Shown here piece by piece: positions 38,404 through 47,376 of a stretch of 64,000 nt of DNA. This DNA is from CALMBW01 sp963779645. GTDB lineage: Bacteria; Actinomycetota; CADDZG01; WHSQ01. The position numbers and the translations under genes are program-made. The first letter of the stretch is position 1. Each line of letters starts with the position of its first letter. Below the pieces are notes generated by a model. It did no database searches. It was not told the DNA's origin and saw only the letters and a program-made list of their open reading frames with translations. The stretch lies in the NCBI GenBank assembly GCA_963779645.1, contig CAVZYX010000005.1, positions 1 through 64,000 of the forward strand. The letters are read 5' to 3'.

Positions 38404-40004
38404 ACCGGTTCCTTAGACATGCTGATCGTTGGAAGGGCCAATCGGGAGCGACCCAGATCGATCGTGATGTTCGCCCGATCCTCGGATGGAGCAACCCAGG
38501 TGTTCGAGGATGACGCTAAGAACAGAGCTAGATGGTGACCATCGGCCACGATGAAGTCCTTGTCGATGAACTCGAGATCGAACACGTAGCGCTTACCGGG
38601 CTGTAGATCCTGGCCGCTCTTGAGGGTCTTCCGGTAGCGGGCATTCATGAAGGCCCGTGAGATCACTTGCGTCGCGCCGTTTGGACCAACGTCACACAAC
38701 ACTGCAACGAAGTGCGTTCGTGGTTGGTCGCTGGTCGCGGCCAGATGCAGAACCGGACGACCCTGGATCCGCAAGTTGGTCGCGTCTTCGAGATCGACCC
38801 GCAAGAACCGATCGCCGGGAGCTCCCCTGAGCATCTCGCTTTCGGTGAGCGCGCCATCGTCGAAGTACCCAACCTCGCCGGAACCGAGAGAGTAAGAAGC
38901 GTCTTTGGCGTCGGCCCACGAGTCGTACGTGTACCACTCACGATCGCTGGACTGGACGTGCACCGCGGGCTCATCCTCGACTCCGTTGTCAACGCCATAG
39001 AGCCAGTGTTCGAACCATCGCTCGAGTAAGAGGTCCCACTCGACCCAATAGCTACGTGGATTGGAGTGCGGCCACTGCCCGAGCACCATCGCCTTCTCGA
39101 CGTTTAAAGCCTCGAACCAGGCGGTGCCTTCCCACGTCTTGACGTTGAAGTCGAGCAAGCCGTGAGCAACGAGAACTGGAACTTCAACTCGGTGAGCGAG
39201 TCGTAGGTAGTCACGCTCGACCCAGAAGTCGTCGTAGTCCGGCTGCCGCGAGTATCCCTTCAGGAACTTCTCGTCTCGTCCACAGAGATTCCATCGCATC
39301 GCGACCTGTTGAGCGTGGGTCAGCAAGCCGGGATCGGGGGGCGGGAGGAACCCATAGGCGAACATGAAGTCCGTCGGTGTATCCGATGGCGGATCGATGT
39401 CGGCAGACTCACCCGAGTACGTTGAACGCGTTCCTTGTTGATAGGCGTAGCCCCACCATCTGCTGATCGCGGAGACGGGAACGATCGTTGCCAGATGTGG
39501 AGGGCGCTCGACCGCAGCAGCATTGGCGGTCGTCCCATCGTAGGAGCCACCGGTCATAGCAACTCGGCCGTTAGACCACCTGCGCGTCCCGAGCCACTCG
39601 ACGAGGTCGTAACCGTCGCGTCGCTCGTTGATGCCGCCATAATCCCAGCAGCCCCCGGAGTTGTAGGTACCGCGAACGTCGGCCCGTGCATACGCGTACC
39701 CCTTCGGGACGAACAGGGCCGCGTCGCCGGAGGGAAGGTTCTCCTCGGAAGGGTCGAGGGCTTTGTAGAGAGAGTGGTATGGCGTGAGCGACAGGATCAC
39801 AGGAACCTTGGGACCGTCGGTGACAGGTCGCCAGATATCGATCGCGAGTTCGACACCATCACGCATCACGGCATAGGTGCGTTCGTAGGTGAATTCTGAA
39901 TAGGCGCGCTGGGGCCGGTCGAATTCCGTGCGCGGGCTGGCAATCCCCGGCAACGGGGACCCAAGGATCGCTCCAGCTATCAATCCGGTCATCAACCTGC
40001 GCAT
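38400..40004 (-). CDS. Exported CocE/NonD-type hydrolase (X-Pro dipeptidyl-peptidase S15 family)
   Basis: 534 residues. Signal peptide LMTGLIAGAILGSPLPGIAS. The alpha/beta-hydrolase nucleophile is in AMTGGSYDGTTANAAA (GxSYxG). The acid and His are plausible in LLDFNVKTWEG and QWPHSNPR. The C-terminal jelly-roll (residues about 350-534) ends LSRSRLALPTISMSKEPV-like and contains RFLRVDLEDATNLRIQGRPV. Family members cleave acyl bonds of esters, amides or X-Pro peptides. Substrate not predictable. Exported to the cell surface or outside. Confidence 0.8.
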   Translation of the reverse strand: MRRLMTGLIAGAILGSPLPGIASPRTEFDRPQRAYSEFTYERTYAVMRDGVELAIDIWRPVTDGPKVPVILSLTPYHSLYKALDPSEENLPSGDAALFVPKGYAYARADVRGTYNSGGCWDYGGINERRDGYDLVEWLGTRRWSNGRVAMTGGSYDGTTANAAAVERPPHLATIVPVSAISRWWGYAYQQGTRSTYSGESADIDPPSDTPTDFMFAYGFLPPPDPGLLTHAQQVAMRWNLCGRDEKFLKGYSRQPDYDDFWVERDYLRLAHRVEVPVLVAHGLLDFNVKTWEGTAWFEALNVEKAMVLGQWPHSNPRSYWVEWDLLLERWFEHWLYGVDNGVEDEPAVHVQSSDREWYTYDSWADAKDASYSLGSGEVGYFDDGALTESEMLRGAPGDRFLRVDLEDATNLRIQGRPVLHLAATSDQPRTHFVAVLCDVGPNGATQVISRAFMNARYRKTLKSGQDLQPGKRYVFDLEFIDKDFIVADGHHLALFLASSSNTWVAPSEDRANITIDLGRSRLALPTISMSKEPV

Positions 40005-40256
40005 GTCCTAGGGAGATTCGGCCGCCCAGGGGCGAATCCTCCCCAAGCCCCTTGCGGGCCAGGTCCGCTTGCTCCACGTTTGACCCATGTGTGTGGCCCT
40101 CCGAGCAGTTCACCGACGCATTCGAGCGCCCCTGCATCCCCGAGGGCTTCGTTACTCGTCGCGCCCGTACTCCCCGGTACGCCCGACTCCTCGCGCCTTG
40201 CCCTCCGGGCGCAGTGACGCTCTCGGTGCTGGCGCCGATTGCTCGGAGGACCACTC
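40005..40256. promoter_or_regulatory. Divergent promoter region
   Basis: 250 bases between the minus-strand hydrolase and the plus-strand cupredoxin membrane protein. Promoters for both must lie here. The only clear element is GCTCGGAGGA at 40,241-40,250, the ribosome site for GTG 40,257. Confidence 0.4.
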
Positions 40257-41006
40257 GTGACTGGCCAGCTCTTTCTTGCCGCCGGGGACGCGCACACCCA
40301 GCCTCTGGAGTGGGTTCTAACCTGGGTCGTCCTGGCCGGGCTCGTGCTCCTCGCGCTCGTTGTCGAAGGGACGACTCCACTGTTGTGGCTCATCGGCCTG
40401 TCGATGCTCATCGGAGCAGTCCTCATGTTGCGCGGGAACCGGCGACTCGGAGCCCTTCTGATAGCGATCGGGGACGGACTTTTCCTCGGGTGGGCCGCTC
40501 CCTACCTCTTCGGCGCGGTGATGGATCCTCTATCGATCGGTGAGTACGTCGCGGCGGCTCTCTTCCTGGTCGCAGGCATCTCTGTCCTGGTTGGAGTTGG
40601 AGCGGTTTTCAGAGAAGAAGACGATTCATCGCAGCGTTCGCTCGTGCCACTTGCAGGAGCCGGCATGCTCGTCGTGGGACTCGCTTTCAGCTACGCCGGC
40701 GTTTCGCGTCTCTTGACCGACGACATCGCACCGCAACGGGCCGACATGGTCCTCCGAACGGAAGAGCTCTGGTACTCGGTGTCCGACGTGACGCTCGGTA
40801 GCGGAACCTTGGAGTTCGTGATCGACAATCAAGACCTGAACATCCACAGTTTCGTCATCGACAAACTCGCGGTCAGCACAACCGTCCCCGGAGGTGCCTC
40901 CAGAGCGGTTGCCTTCGCCGCAGAACCGGGGCGCTACGTCTACTACTGCGACGTTCCGGGTCACGATCAGATGAAGGGCGTACTCACGGTCCAAGGGGAC
41001 TTCTAG
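40257..41006 (+). CDS. Polytopic membrane protein with C-terminal cupredoxin domain
   Basis: 249 residues from GTG 40,257 (GGAGGA six bases upstream). Four to five helices in residues about 15-150 (WVLTWVVLAGLVLLALVVEG, PLLWLIGLSMLIGAVLML, LLIAIGDGLFLGWAAPYLF, SLVPLAGAGMLVVGLAFSYA), then an extracytoplasmic cupredoxin. Type 1 copper ligands read as His in NIHSFVID and Cys-His-Met in YYCDVPGHDQMKGVLTV. It resembles a nitrite-reductase or oxidase-type cupredoxin tethered to a membrane module. A membrane-bound electron carrier is plausible. Confidence 0.7.
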   Translation: MTGQLFLAAGDAHTQPLEWVLTWVVLAGLVLLALVVEGTTPLLWLIGLSMLIGAVLMLRGNRRLGALLIAIGDGLFLGWAAPYLFGAVMDPLSIGEYVAAALFLVAGISVLVGVGAVFREEDDSSQRSLVPLAGAGMLVVGLAFSYAGVSRLLTDDIAPQRADMVLRTEELWYSVSDVTLGSGTLEFVIDNQDLNIHSFVIDKLAVSTTVPGGASRAVAFAAEPGRYVYYCDVPGHDQMKGVLTVQGDF

Positions 41007-41035
41007 ACAGACCCCCTCAACTTTCGCCTACGCTC

Positions 41036-41740
41036 TTGAGCGTGGACGACACGGAGCATCTTCAGCAGATCTACGCAGCGCCACTCGCCGACTTCACTAC
41101 AACTCGGGATCGCGTTAGCAATGAGCTGAAGGACAGCGATCCGGGGGCCGCGGCTCGGATAAAGAAGGTGCGCAAGCCAACCGTTGCGATCTGGGCGGCC
41201 AACCAGCTCGCTTCCAGAGAACCGGATCACCTAGAAGCGCTGATCTCTGCCGGCGCCGCGATCAGAGAGGCGACCGAGAGCGGAGACGTCACTCGGATCC
41301 AGAAGTCGAACAAGGCTAGGCGCGAGAACGTGAAGCGACTTGTTGCGGCGGCCAAGGAGGTGTTGGAAGAAGCCGGTCTCGGTGCGTCGGTATCCACGCT
41401 GGAGCGGATCTCCAACACTCTCTACGTTGGCGCCGTTGAGATCGAAGCGTCCGAGAAACTGGCCTTAGGCGTCCTCGACCAAGAACTGAACGCGTCATCC
41501 CTCGATGGTCTGGGGTCGCTCACGGTCGAGGAACCCGCGCCAGGGGCACGAAAGAAGGCTATAGATCTCGGCGAGCTCAAGAACTCCGTCCATGAGCTTG
41601 AAAGGTCGGCCGCGCAACTCGAGCTCGAAGCCGATGACCGGGAAGCCGATGCTCGTCGCGCTCGTCGCGCTGCGGATGAAGCACGGGCCGCAGCAGAAGA
41701 GGCCGCGGCCCGTTTGGAAGCCGCTAAAGGTAAGAGCTAG
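41036..41740 (+). CDS. Coiled-coil protein of unknown function
   Basis: 234 residues, start TTG 41,036 or GTG 41,042. Opening LQQIYAAPLADFTTTRDRVS and the block RIKKVRKPTVAIWAANQLAS are, to my knowledge, typical of a conserved actinobacterial hypothetical family. The C-terminal 60 residues are an Ala/Glu/Arg-rich coiled coil (EADARRARRAADEARAAAEE). Cytoplasmic, no membrane segment. Its end overlaps the stop of the convergent gene at 41,737. Confidence 0.6.
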   Translation: MSVDDTEHLQQIYAAPLADFTTTRDRVSNELKDSDPGAAARIKKVRKPTVAIWAANQLASREPDHLEALISAGAAIREATESGDVTRIQKSNKARRENVKRLVAAAKEVLEEAGLGASVSTLERISNTLYVGAVEIEASEKLALGVLDQELNASSLDGLGSLTVEEPAPGARKKAIDLGELKNSVHELERSAAQLELEADDREADARRARRAADEARAAAEEAAARLEAAKGKS

Positions 41741-43116
41741 TCGCGGGGCATCACTTGCGGCCGAAGGCCGGTCGGCGGCGTGCGATGGAAGACGGACGAG
41801 TCGAGCATCGATCCGAGCTTCGGGGCCTCACCGAAAGCTTTGACGAGTCCTTTGTCTCCAACGAGCCAGTAACCGGTCCCGTCCCAGGTGCGCGTCAGCT
41901 CGACGACGTCCTGGTTCAACTTCTTGTCCGCAAGCCCGCCAAGGTCCGCAGCGTCTCCATAAGGCAGAACCGCCCCCGCTCTCGTGTACAGCCAATAGCC
42001 AAGGCCGGTCGCGGTGGGGACGATCCCTTCGACACCTGAGACTTCGTTCGCAGCACCCCCATAGAACCGCGCATCACCGAAAGGCTCCACACGCCCGCTC
42101 TCGGTCACAAGCCAATAACCCAGGCCGGTGAGTGTGGGAGCGAGTCCTTTCACCACTGCACCGTCTCCACCAAGACCGCCGTAAGACTCGGCATCGCCGT
42201 ATGCGAACACCTGCCCCCCGCGGGCGTAGATCCAGTAGCCCTTTCCTGAAGCCGTCGACACGATGCCGGCAGCTTTGCTGGTTTCACCGTTGGGTGCGCC
42301 TTTGAAAGGCGCTTCTCCATAAGCCTTGACCCTGCCGTTCGAAGAAAGCATCCAGTAGCCGTCACCACCTGGTCTCGATGCCATGTCTGCGACGGGCTCT
42401 TTGACTGCCCCTCCGTCGGCCTGGGAACCGTAGTAATAGGTGTTGAAGGGAACTACCGCGCCGTTGTTTCCGAACAGCCAGTAGCCATAAGGAGCAGACG
42501 CGGCTCCTCCGAGAAGCGACATCTTCTTGTTCCAGTAGGTCGTGCGCTGCTTAGCGCCGTCCCACGAGAAGCTGAAGTGAACATGATCGGTGTGCGGGTG
42601 TCGCAGACCGCCACCACGGCCCGGCTCTTTGCATCCGTATGGCTTCTGAACGCAGTAGGTCTCCCAACCGCCGCTCCATCCACCCCAGATCTTGCGGTTC
42701 CAGATGATGTACATGATCCCGAGGCGCGACGCCATCGCCGCGTCGTTGCCGTACCGGTCTTCTTTCGTCAGCCACTTGAGGAGGCTCTCGGCAGCTTGCC
42801 GTTGGTGTGGAACCCCAACGTTCACCGTCCAGTCCCAGGCGCGCCCTTCCTTGTGCTCGCTTTGTCCCCCGACGTTGCAAGACCGTTCGATACCGCCCAT
42901 GCCAGTGCCCGGATAGGCCCTCAGCACGATCGCACGGAACGCGAGTACTCCGGGCTTGGCCCACGGTGAACAAGTGCTCTGACCCTCGTAATCCCTACCG
43001 TCGATCGCCGGACCGAATCCCCCCGAGGGAGGTTCGGCGGACGCAGGGGAAGGAAACATCGCCCCCACCGAGGCAACAACGGACACGACGAAACACGCCA
43101 CGACTTTCTTAGACAC
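41737..43116 (-). CDS. Exported VanY/extensin-like peptidase domain with C-terminal GYWL-type repeats
   Basis: 459 residues from GTG 43,116 (signal peptide VVACFVVSVVASVGAMFPSP); GGAGGGGG is about 13 bases upstream, a loose spacing. Residues about 40-190 contain SEHKEGRAWDWTV and HPHTDHVHFSF, with His/Asp ligands arranged as in zinc D,D-carboxypeptidase-like folds (ARB-07466-type). Residues about 210-440 contain seven or so repeats of the form GYWLxxxxGxVxxFGDAxxxG (YGYWLFGNNGAVVPFNT, GKGYWIYARGGQVFAYGDA, GLGYWLVTESGRVEPFGDA), an actinobacterial propeller-like repeat. Likely cell-wall associated. Confidence 0.7.
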   Translation of the reverse strand: MSKKVVACFVVSVVASVGAMFPSPASAEPPSGGFGPAIDGRDYEGQSTCSPWAKPGVLAFRAIVLRAYPGTGMGGIERSCNVGGQSEHKEGRAWDWTVNVGVPHQRQAAESLLKWLTKEDRYGNDAAMASRLGIMYIIWNRKIWGGWSGGWETYCVQKPYGCKEPGRGGGLRHPHTDHVHFSFSWDGAKQRTTYWNKKMSLLGGAASAPYGYWLFGNNGAVVPFNTYYYGSQADGGAVKEPVADMASRPGGDGYWMLSSNGRVKAYGEAPFKGAPNGETSKAAGIVSTASGKGYWIYARGGQVFAYGDAESYGGLGGDGAVVKGLAPTLTGLGYWLVTESGRVEPFGDARFYGGAANEVSGVEGIVPTATGLGYWLYTRAGAVLPYGDAADLGGLADKKLNQDVVELTRTWDGTGYWLVGDKGLVKAFGEAPKLGSMLDSSVFHRTPPTGLRPQVMPRD

Positions 43117-43275
43117 TTGTGGAACGACCCCCTCCAAGTTGATCCCTACGCAGCCATCGTCCTTCGGCGTGGGGCCGAGGCACAATGCCCCATTTGGACC
43201 CTTTCGCACCATCGATGACTAGCCTCAGATAACTAGTGGTCGGCGCGCCGGCGGAATCTCTTGAGCCGGAAGTAG

Positions 43276-43303
43276 CGAAGCCCCCGGATATCCGGGGGCT
43301 TCG
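43276..43303. terminator. 28-bp perfect palindrome terminator
   Basis: CGAAGCCCCCGG followed by ATAT and CCGGGGGCTTCG: a strong hairpin in the 208-base gap between two minus-strand genes, right after the end of the deacetylase gene. Confidence 0.75.
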
Positions 43304-43324
43304 TGGTCTTCGGAGGAAGGAACG

Positions 43325-45493
43325 TTAGTTCAGAGAGATCGTGACGGTCTGACCGGCCGGGACGGTGATGTAGCTCGTGTATTGGCCGTCGTACTGCTGA
43401 ACCGCATTGCCCTGGCGGACTCCGGTCACCGGGACGACCGTCTGCTTCACTGCCGTGATCGACATCGTGTTCGAGTTCTGGTTGAACACGGCGGTTACTC
43501 CGGCTGCGTCGAAGCTCATCCGCTCTTGGATCCTTTGGCCGATAGCGTCCTGGCGCAAGCTGAGCACCGGTGATCTGAAGATCGTCCTGTACTTGTTCAG
43601 GGTCACGTCGATGAGGTCGGTCAGAAGACTTCGGCTTCCGTCGTAGAAGCGGATGTTCGCCTGATGGAACATCCATGGGTAGATCTCTCCACGGAGCACG
43701 TACTGGAGCAGGACGTCGCTCTCCTTGTCGAGGATCTCCGTGTAGCTGAGGTTCCGACCCCAGTAAGCACCGTGGATGTGGTTGTACTCAGACGCCCACT
43801 CGGCAGGTGTGGAGACGTTGTAGAAGAGGTTGCTCGGCCTGCGAGGGATCATCAGGATCGAGGGCTCGGATGCGTTGTACATGCCTGAGTTCGGAGCGGG
43901 GTTCCCGAACTCGGCGACACGTGACGTGTCGCTTACGACATAGCGGACACCGAGGTCTTCCATCGCGGCCATCGCTGCGGGGTTGAACAAGCCCGAGATC
44001 TCCGGCGTCACGGCGTTCTTCACCGAATAGTTCGTCAGTTTCAAGGTGTTCGCCAGGTCGGCGTTCAGCTTGAACTCCTCGTAGGCGGATGGGTAGTCGA
44101 CTGTGTTCAGGTTCATGTGGGTCCAGGTGTGGTTGATCCACTTGAACTTGCCTTGGAGCTGCTTGACCACAGGGGTCAGGGTGTCGGGCTGATACTCCTC
44201 ATCACCCGAGGTTCCCTCGCCGTTGTAGACCATCGTGAGACGCAGGTCTTTAGCGATCGGGTTCTGCTGCCAACGAGTTTGCCAGGCATCTGTCTTACGA
44301 AGATCGTCGCCCGACAGTCGGTACGTACCGACCATGTTCGCCGGGTCGCTTGGGTTCCACATGTCGTTGGGGTAGAAGATGTCGTCGACCTGCGCGTCGA
44401 GGTAGTGGCGGCGTTGACCGACGTACTTGCCCTGCGTTACCCAGTTCACCATTCCGTATGAAACCTGGTACGAGTGAACCAAGAACTCGTTGGTGTCGAA
44501 CGTGACCGCGAGGTTCTCACGACCATCTGGGTACTTGTAGATCGATGCGAGTGCATACCCACCGGGTGCCGTGATCAACGGAACCGTGGATGCGTCGGAT
44601 GGCGTCGCCATGTAGGCGTAAGCGTTCTTGATCGTTATCGGTGCCGTGGTGAGGTACGAGAACACCTGCCGACCGGTGGTCGTGAGGGTGCCTACGATCG
44701 GGCTGGACGTGGTGTCACGCGAGACCGCCGGGTAGTTGAGGCCGTAGACCGGGTTCGGCCACGTGTACCAGGTGACCTGTCGGACTTTGAAGGCCGCCTC
44801 GAAACTCTGGAGGATCGTCCATTCATCGGCCGAGAGACCGCTGACGTAGTTCCCCGACGAGTCGGCATAACCGGTCTCACCGTTCGTAAGGATGACGCCG
44901 TAGTAGTGCGCGTAGTCGCCAGTGGCCAGCCTGTCAGCCGTGAGGGTCTCATTGGACGACACGAGCACGTCGTACGGGGTACCCATGTAACCGAGGGTCT
45001 GCTTGATGGCTCCGAGCTGTGGCTCGTTACCGTCGGCCGCGATAACCAGGATCTTCGCGTCGTAGCGCGGTCCCGTCACCGGCGGAGGAGTTGTGCCGCC
45101 GCTCGGCGGGGTTACAGGAACATCTTTGACCGGTTCCGTTGGCACCGTAGGAGGTGTCGTAGGACCGGTCTCGTTCTCGTCGTGATCGTGATCGCCCTTG
45201 GCCTTCTTGATGTCGTCACGGATCTGCTCGATCAGGGCCTTCATGGCGTCCTTAGTTGCGTCGGAGCAGTCCTTCGTGAGCTTCTTGTCGCCGTTGGCGG
45301 CGCTGATGCAGGCAGTGAAGTTGTTCTTGATGGCATCGAATTGCGCCACGTACTGGGACGCGTCGATCCCCCCAGGAAGCTTGATGCTCTGGGCGGAAGC
45401 GTCCATCCGGCCCCCGAATGTGCTGAGCAGCGTTAAGACCGCGGCACCCACCGCGATCGTTTGGCGCCAGGCTCGCTTGTGGCTCGCCGTCAT
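43325..45493 (-). CDS. Secreted Agd3-like (CE18) polysaccharide deacetylase
   Basis: 722 residues from ATG 45,493 (AAGGA five bases upstream; longer frame rejected). Signal peptide TIAVGAAVLTLLSTFGGRMD. A helical segment and a Pro/Thr linker (about 95-145) lead to a Rossmann-like domain YDAKILVIAADGNEPQLGAI. The NodB-like catalytic part has the metal-site residues Asp-Asp in YLDAQVDDIFYPNDMW and HxxxH in INHTWTHMNLN. This order resembles fungal Agd3, which deacetylates galactosaminogalactan (family CE18). The C-terminal beta domain ends in YITVPAGQTVTISLN. Substrate here is inferred to be an amino-sugar polymer. Confidence 0.65.
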   Translation of the reverse strand: MTASHKRAWRQTIAVGAAVLTLLSTFGGRMDASAQSIKLPGGIDASQYVAQFDAIKNNFTACISAANGDKKLTKDCSDATKDAMKALIEQIRDDIKKAKGDHDHDENETGPTTPPTVPTEPVKDVPVTPPSGGTTPPPVTGPRYDAKILVIAADGNEPQLGAIKQTLGYMGTPYDVLVSSNETLTADRLATGDYAHYYGVILTNGETGYADSSGNYVSGLSADEWTILQSFEAAFKVRQVTWYTWPNPVYGLNYPAVSRDTTSSPIVGTLTTTGRQVFSYLTTAPITIKNAYAYMATPSDASTVPLITAPGGYALASIYKYPDGRENLAVTFDTNEFLVHSYQVSYGMVNWVTQGKYVGQRRHYLDAQVDDIFYPNDMWNPSDPANMVGTYRLSGDDLRKTDAWQTRWQQNPIAKDLRLTMVYNGEGTSGDEEYQPDTLTPVVKQLQGKFKWINHTWTHMNLNTVDYPSAYEEFKLNADLANTLKLTNYSVKNAVTPEISGLFNPAAMAAMEDLGVRYVVSDTSRVAEFGNPAPNSGMYNASEPSILMIPRRPSNLFYNVSTPAEWASEYNHIHGAYWGRNLSYTEILDKESDVLLQYVLRGEIYPWMFHQANIRFYDGSRSLLTDLIDVTLNKYRTIFRSPVLSLRQDAIGQRIQERMSFDAAGVTAVFNQNSNTMSITAVKQTVVPVTGVRQGNAVQQYDGQYTSYITVPAGQTVTISLN

Positions 45494-45538
45494 CACTGTC
45501 CTTCCCATCTGGCTCGAATGTTCTGTCACATCCTCCTG

Positions 45539-45601
45539 GGACTGGAAATTGCTGGCATCCCCCCATCGGGCCAACTTTCCGGGGTGCCAAAGGCTTAGTC
45601 C
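45539..45601 (-). ncRNA. Possible structured 5' leader of the deacetylase mRNA
   Basis: In the minus-strand leader, GGACT (45,597-45,601) pairs with AGTCC (45,539-45,543), enclosing a GGCACCCC / GGGG..TGCC helix (45,554-45,588) with a purine-rich apical loop CGGAAAGTTGG. It matches no riboswitch class I can name. Could be a chance fold. Confidence 0.25.
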
Positions 45602-45713
45602 ACAGCGGCCATAGAGAGACGCCTCAGGGGACTAGTCCGCCCCCTGGCCCAGGACAGAGCGATAGGGTCCGGGCCGTGAATAGGACGTGGTGCTAGAGCG
45701 TTGGAACCCGATG

Positions 45714-46662
45714 ATGACTAGAGACCTCTCTCCAAGCTCGTGGGCCCAGCGGCATACCTGGCGATCCGATGACTTCACCGTGGAGCGCGTGGCTGCTGCC
45801 AAGGGTGAAATGTCCGTTTCGGTCGTGCTGCCGGCACGAGAGGGTCGCGACCACTATCGGCGGGATCCTGGATGTTCTGACGCCCTTGGAAAGCCAAGGC
45901 CTGATCGATGAACTGCTCGTCGTTGATTCCGACTCGTCCGACGGGACTTCACAGGTAGCCGAAGACCGTGGGGTTCGGGTTATCCAGCGTGCCGACATCG
46001 TTCCGCACTTCGGCCCCCCGCTCGGAAAAGGAGATGGGATCTGGCGAGGTCTCTCCGCGACGTCCGGCGACATCGTGGTGATGGTCGACACCGACACACA
46101 GAACTTCGGCCCCCATTTCTTCTTGGGACTGGTCGGTCCTTTGCTCGAGGATCCGTCCCTCCATCTCATCAAAGGTTCGTTCCGCAGGCCGCTCCGTCTA
46201 GGAGATACGCGGGTGGCCGACGAAGGGGGCCGCGTCACAGAGTTGGTCGCCCGGCCGTTGATCAACCTCTACGTGCCTCAACTCGCAGGTTTCACCCAGC
46301 CACTCGCCGGCGAGGTTGCTGCCCGAAGGGATCTTCTCGAATCGATCCCGATCCCTGTCGGCTACGGCGTCGAGATCGGCATGCTGATCGATGCCCTGCG
46401 CATCGTGGGGCTTGAGGGCATGGGTCAGGTGGATCTCGGGATCAGAGAGGACGCTGGCCAGTCGTTGCGAGATCTCACCGGCATGGCGTACGCCGTCCTC
46501 GCCACCGTCATCCGCAGGATCGAAGGGGAAGATGCTTTGCGCTCACTCCATCCGGGGACCTTCTACTCGCCATCCCCAGAAGGGTTGCAGGCTCGGGAGG
46601 TCCCGCTCGATGAGCGACCACCACTGAATTCGATCGTTGAGGACGAAGCCGCGGGGGCCTAA
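45714..46662 (+). CDS. gpgS: Glucosyl-3-phosphoglycerate synthase, N-terminal frameshift
   Basis: Start ATG 45,714 (or 45,711). The first frame gives RSDDFTVERVAAAKGEMSVS followed by VVLPARE, the GT-A entry strand. A frame break near 45,845 then leads into VATTIGGILDVLTPLESQGL, DELLVVDSDSSDGTSQVAED, GKGDGIWRGLSATSGDIVVM (donor and metal sites), VARPLINLYVPQLAGFTQPL and GYGVEIGMLIDALR. These match GpgS closely. It makes glucosyl-3-phosphoglycerate from NDP-glucose and 3-phosphoglycerate, first step to glucosylglycerate or methylglucose polysaccharide. One extra base or two missing bases would explain the break. Confidence 0.8.
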
Positions 46663-46665
46663 CTG

Positions 46666-47085
46666 CTAGAGCTGGTCGGTGAGGTGCTTCGAGCCGATCT
46701 TTCGTTTCATCGAAATGACCGTCCCCACTCCGCCAGTTCGGACGTCGACGAAGTCCATGAGTTCTTTCATCATCGAGAAGCCACGCCCTCTCATCGAAAG
46801 CGGGTCCGGCATCTCGAACATGTCCTCTGTGAAGGGGAAACCCTTGCCGGTGTCCGTTACCCGCATGCTGAACTCTTTGCCTCTCCGCCCGCAGTTGACC
46901 GTGATCTCACCTTGGGTGGGGATGGCGAAGGCATGGCGGCACACGTTGGTGACGGCCTCATTGAGCGCGAGCAGCATGTCGAAGGCCTCGTCGTCGCTGA
47001 CCCCTGCGTCCTGCATGCAGGCAGCAGCGAAGTCCCGCGCTTGGCTTGCGCAGGCTCCGTCGGTCGTAAGTATCAACTCGCGCAA
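46666..47085 (-). CDS. Anti-sigma factor-type serine kinase/ATPase (RsbW-like)
   Basis: 139 residues from TTG 47,085. GHKL ATP-binding fold with N-box ALNEAVTNVCRHAF, G1 box VTDTGKGF and G2 box RGRGFSMMKELMDFV. Stand-alone HATPase_c of the RsbW/SpoIIAB type. Family members bind an alternative sigma factor or phosphorylate an anti-anti-sigma protein. No STAS-domain or sigma gene lies nearby. Convergent with gpgS, three bases between stops. Confidence 0.75.
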   Translation of the reverse strand: MRELILTTDGACASQARDFAAACMQDAGVSDDEAFDMLLALNEAVTNVCRHAFAIPTQGEITVNCGRRGKEFSMRVTDTGKGFPFTEDMFEMPDPLSMRGRGFSMMKELMDFVDVRTGGVGTVISMKRKIGSKHLTDQL

Positions 47086-47291
47086 AGGTCTCTCTCCCCG
47101 TGGAGCATTGGGATTCCATGGATTTCAGTACCCTACTGAGGCGTAAGTAACCCTCCGAGCAACCAAAACCTCAGTTTGGGGCCGCGAAACAGGACAAGCC
47201 AGACCTCTTTGGGAGGTCAACCGCACCTCAGCGGCCTCAGTCCACAAAGAACGGATCGATCCGCTCTCCCGATAGCATCTCGTCGAACCAC

Positions 47292-47374
47292 GCGGGCGTG
47301 GAGGAATCGCAGACTCGCTGGCTTTAGGTGCCAGTGCTCGAAAGAGCGTGGGGGTTCAAATCCCCCCGCCCGCA
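47292..47374 (+). tRNA. tRNA-Leu (TAG)
   Basis: Class II tRNA with a long variable arm (TGCTCGAAAGAGCGT). Acceptor GCGGGCG/CGCCCGC, anticodon stem CTGGC/GCCAG with loop TTTAGGT and anticodon TAG at 47,325-47,327, T-arm GGGGGTTCAAATCCCCC. Discriminator A at 47,374; CCA not encoded. The next gene starts two bases later. Confidence 0.93.
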
Positions 47375-47376
47375 CG

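Noticed and set aside
43117..43240. c-di-GMP or c-di-AMP riboswitch upstream of the VanY-like gene
   Set aside because: I looked for the conserved GCAAACC/GNRA and ydaO-type sequence blocks and did not find them.
47176..47376. N-terminal extension of the HisN-like phosphatase
   Set aside because: The extension is the tRNA-Leu gene and its upstream region read as protein.
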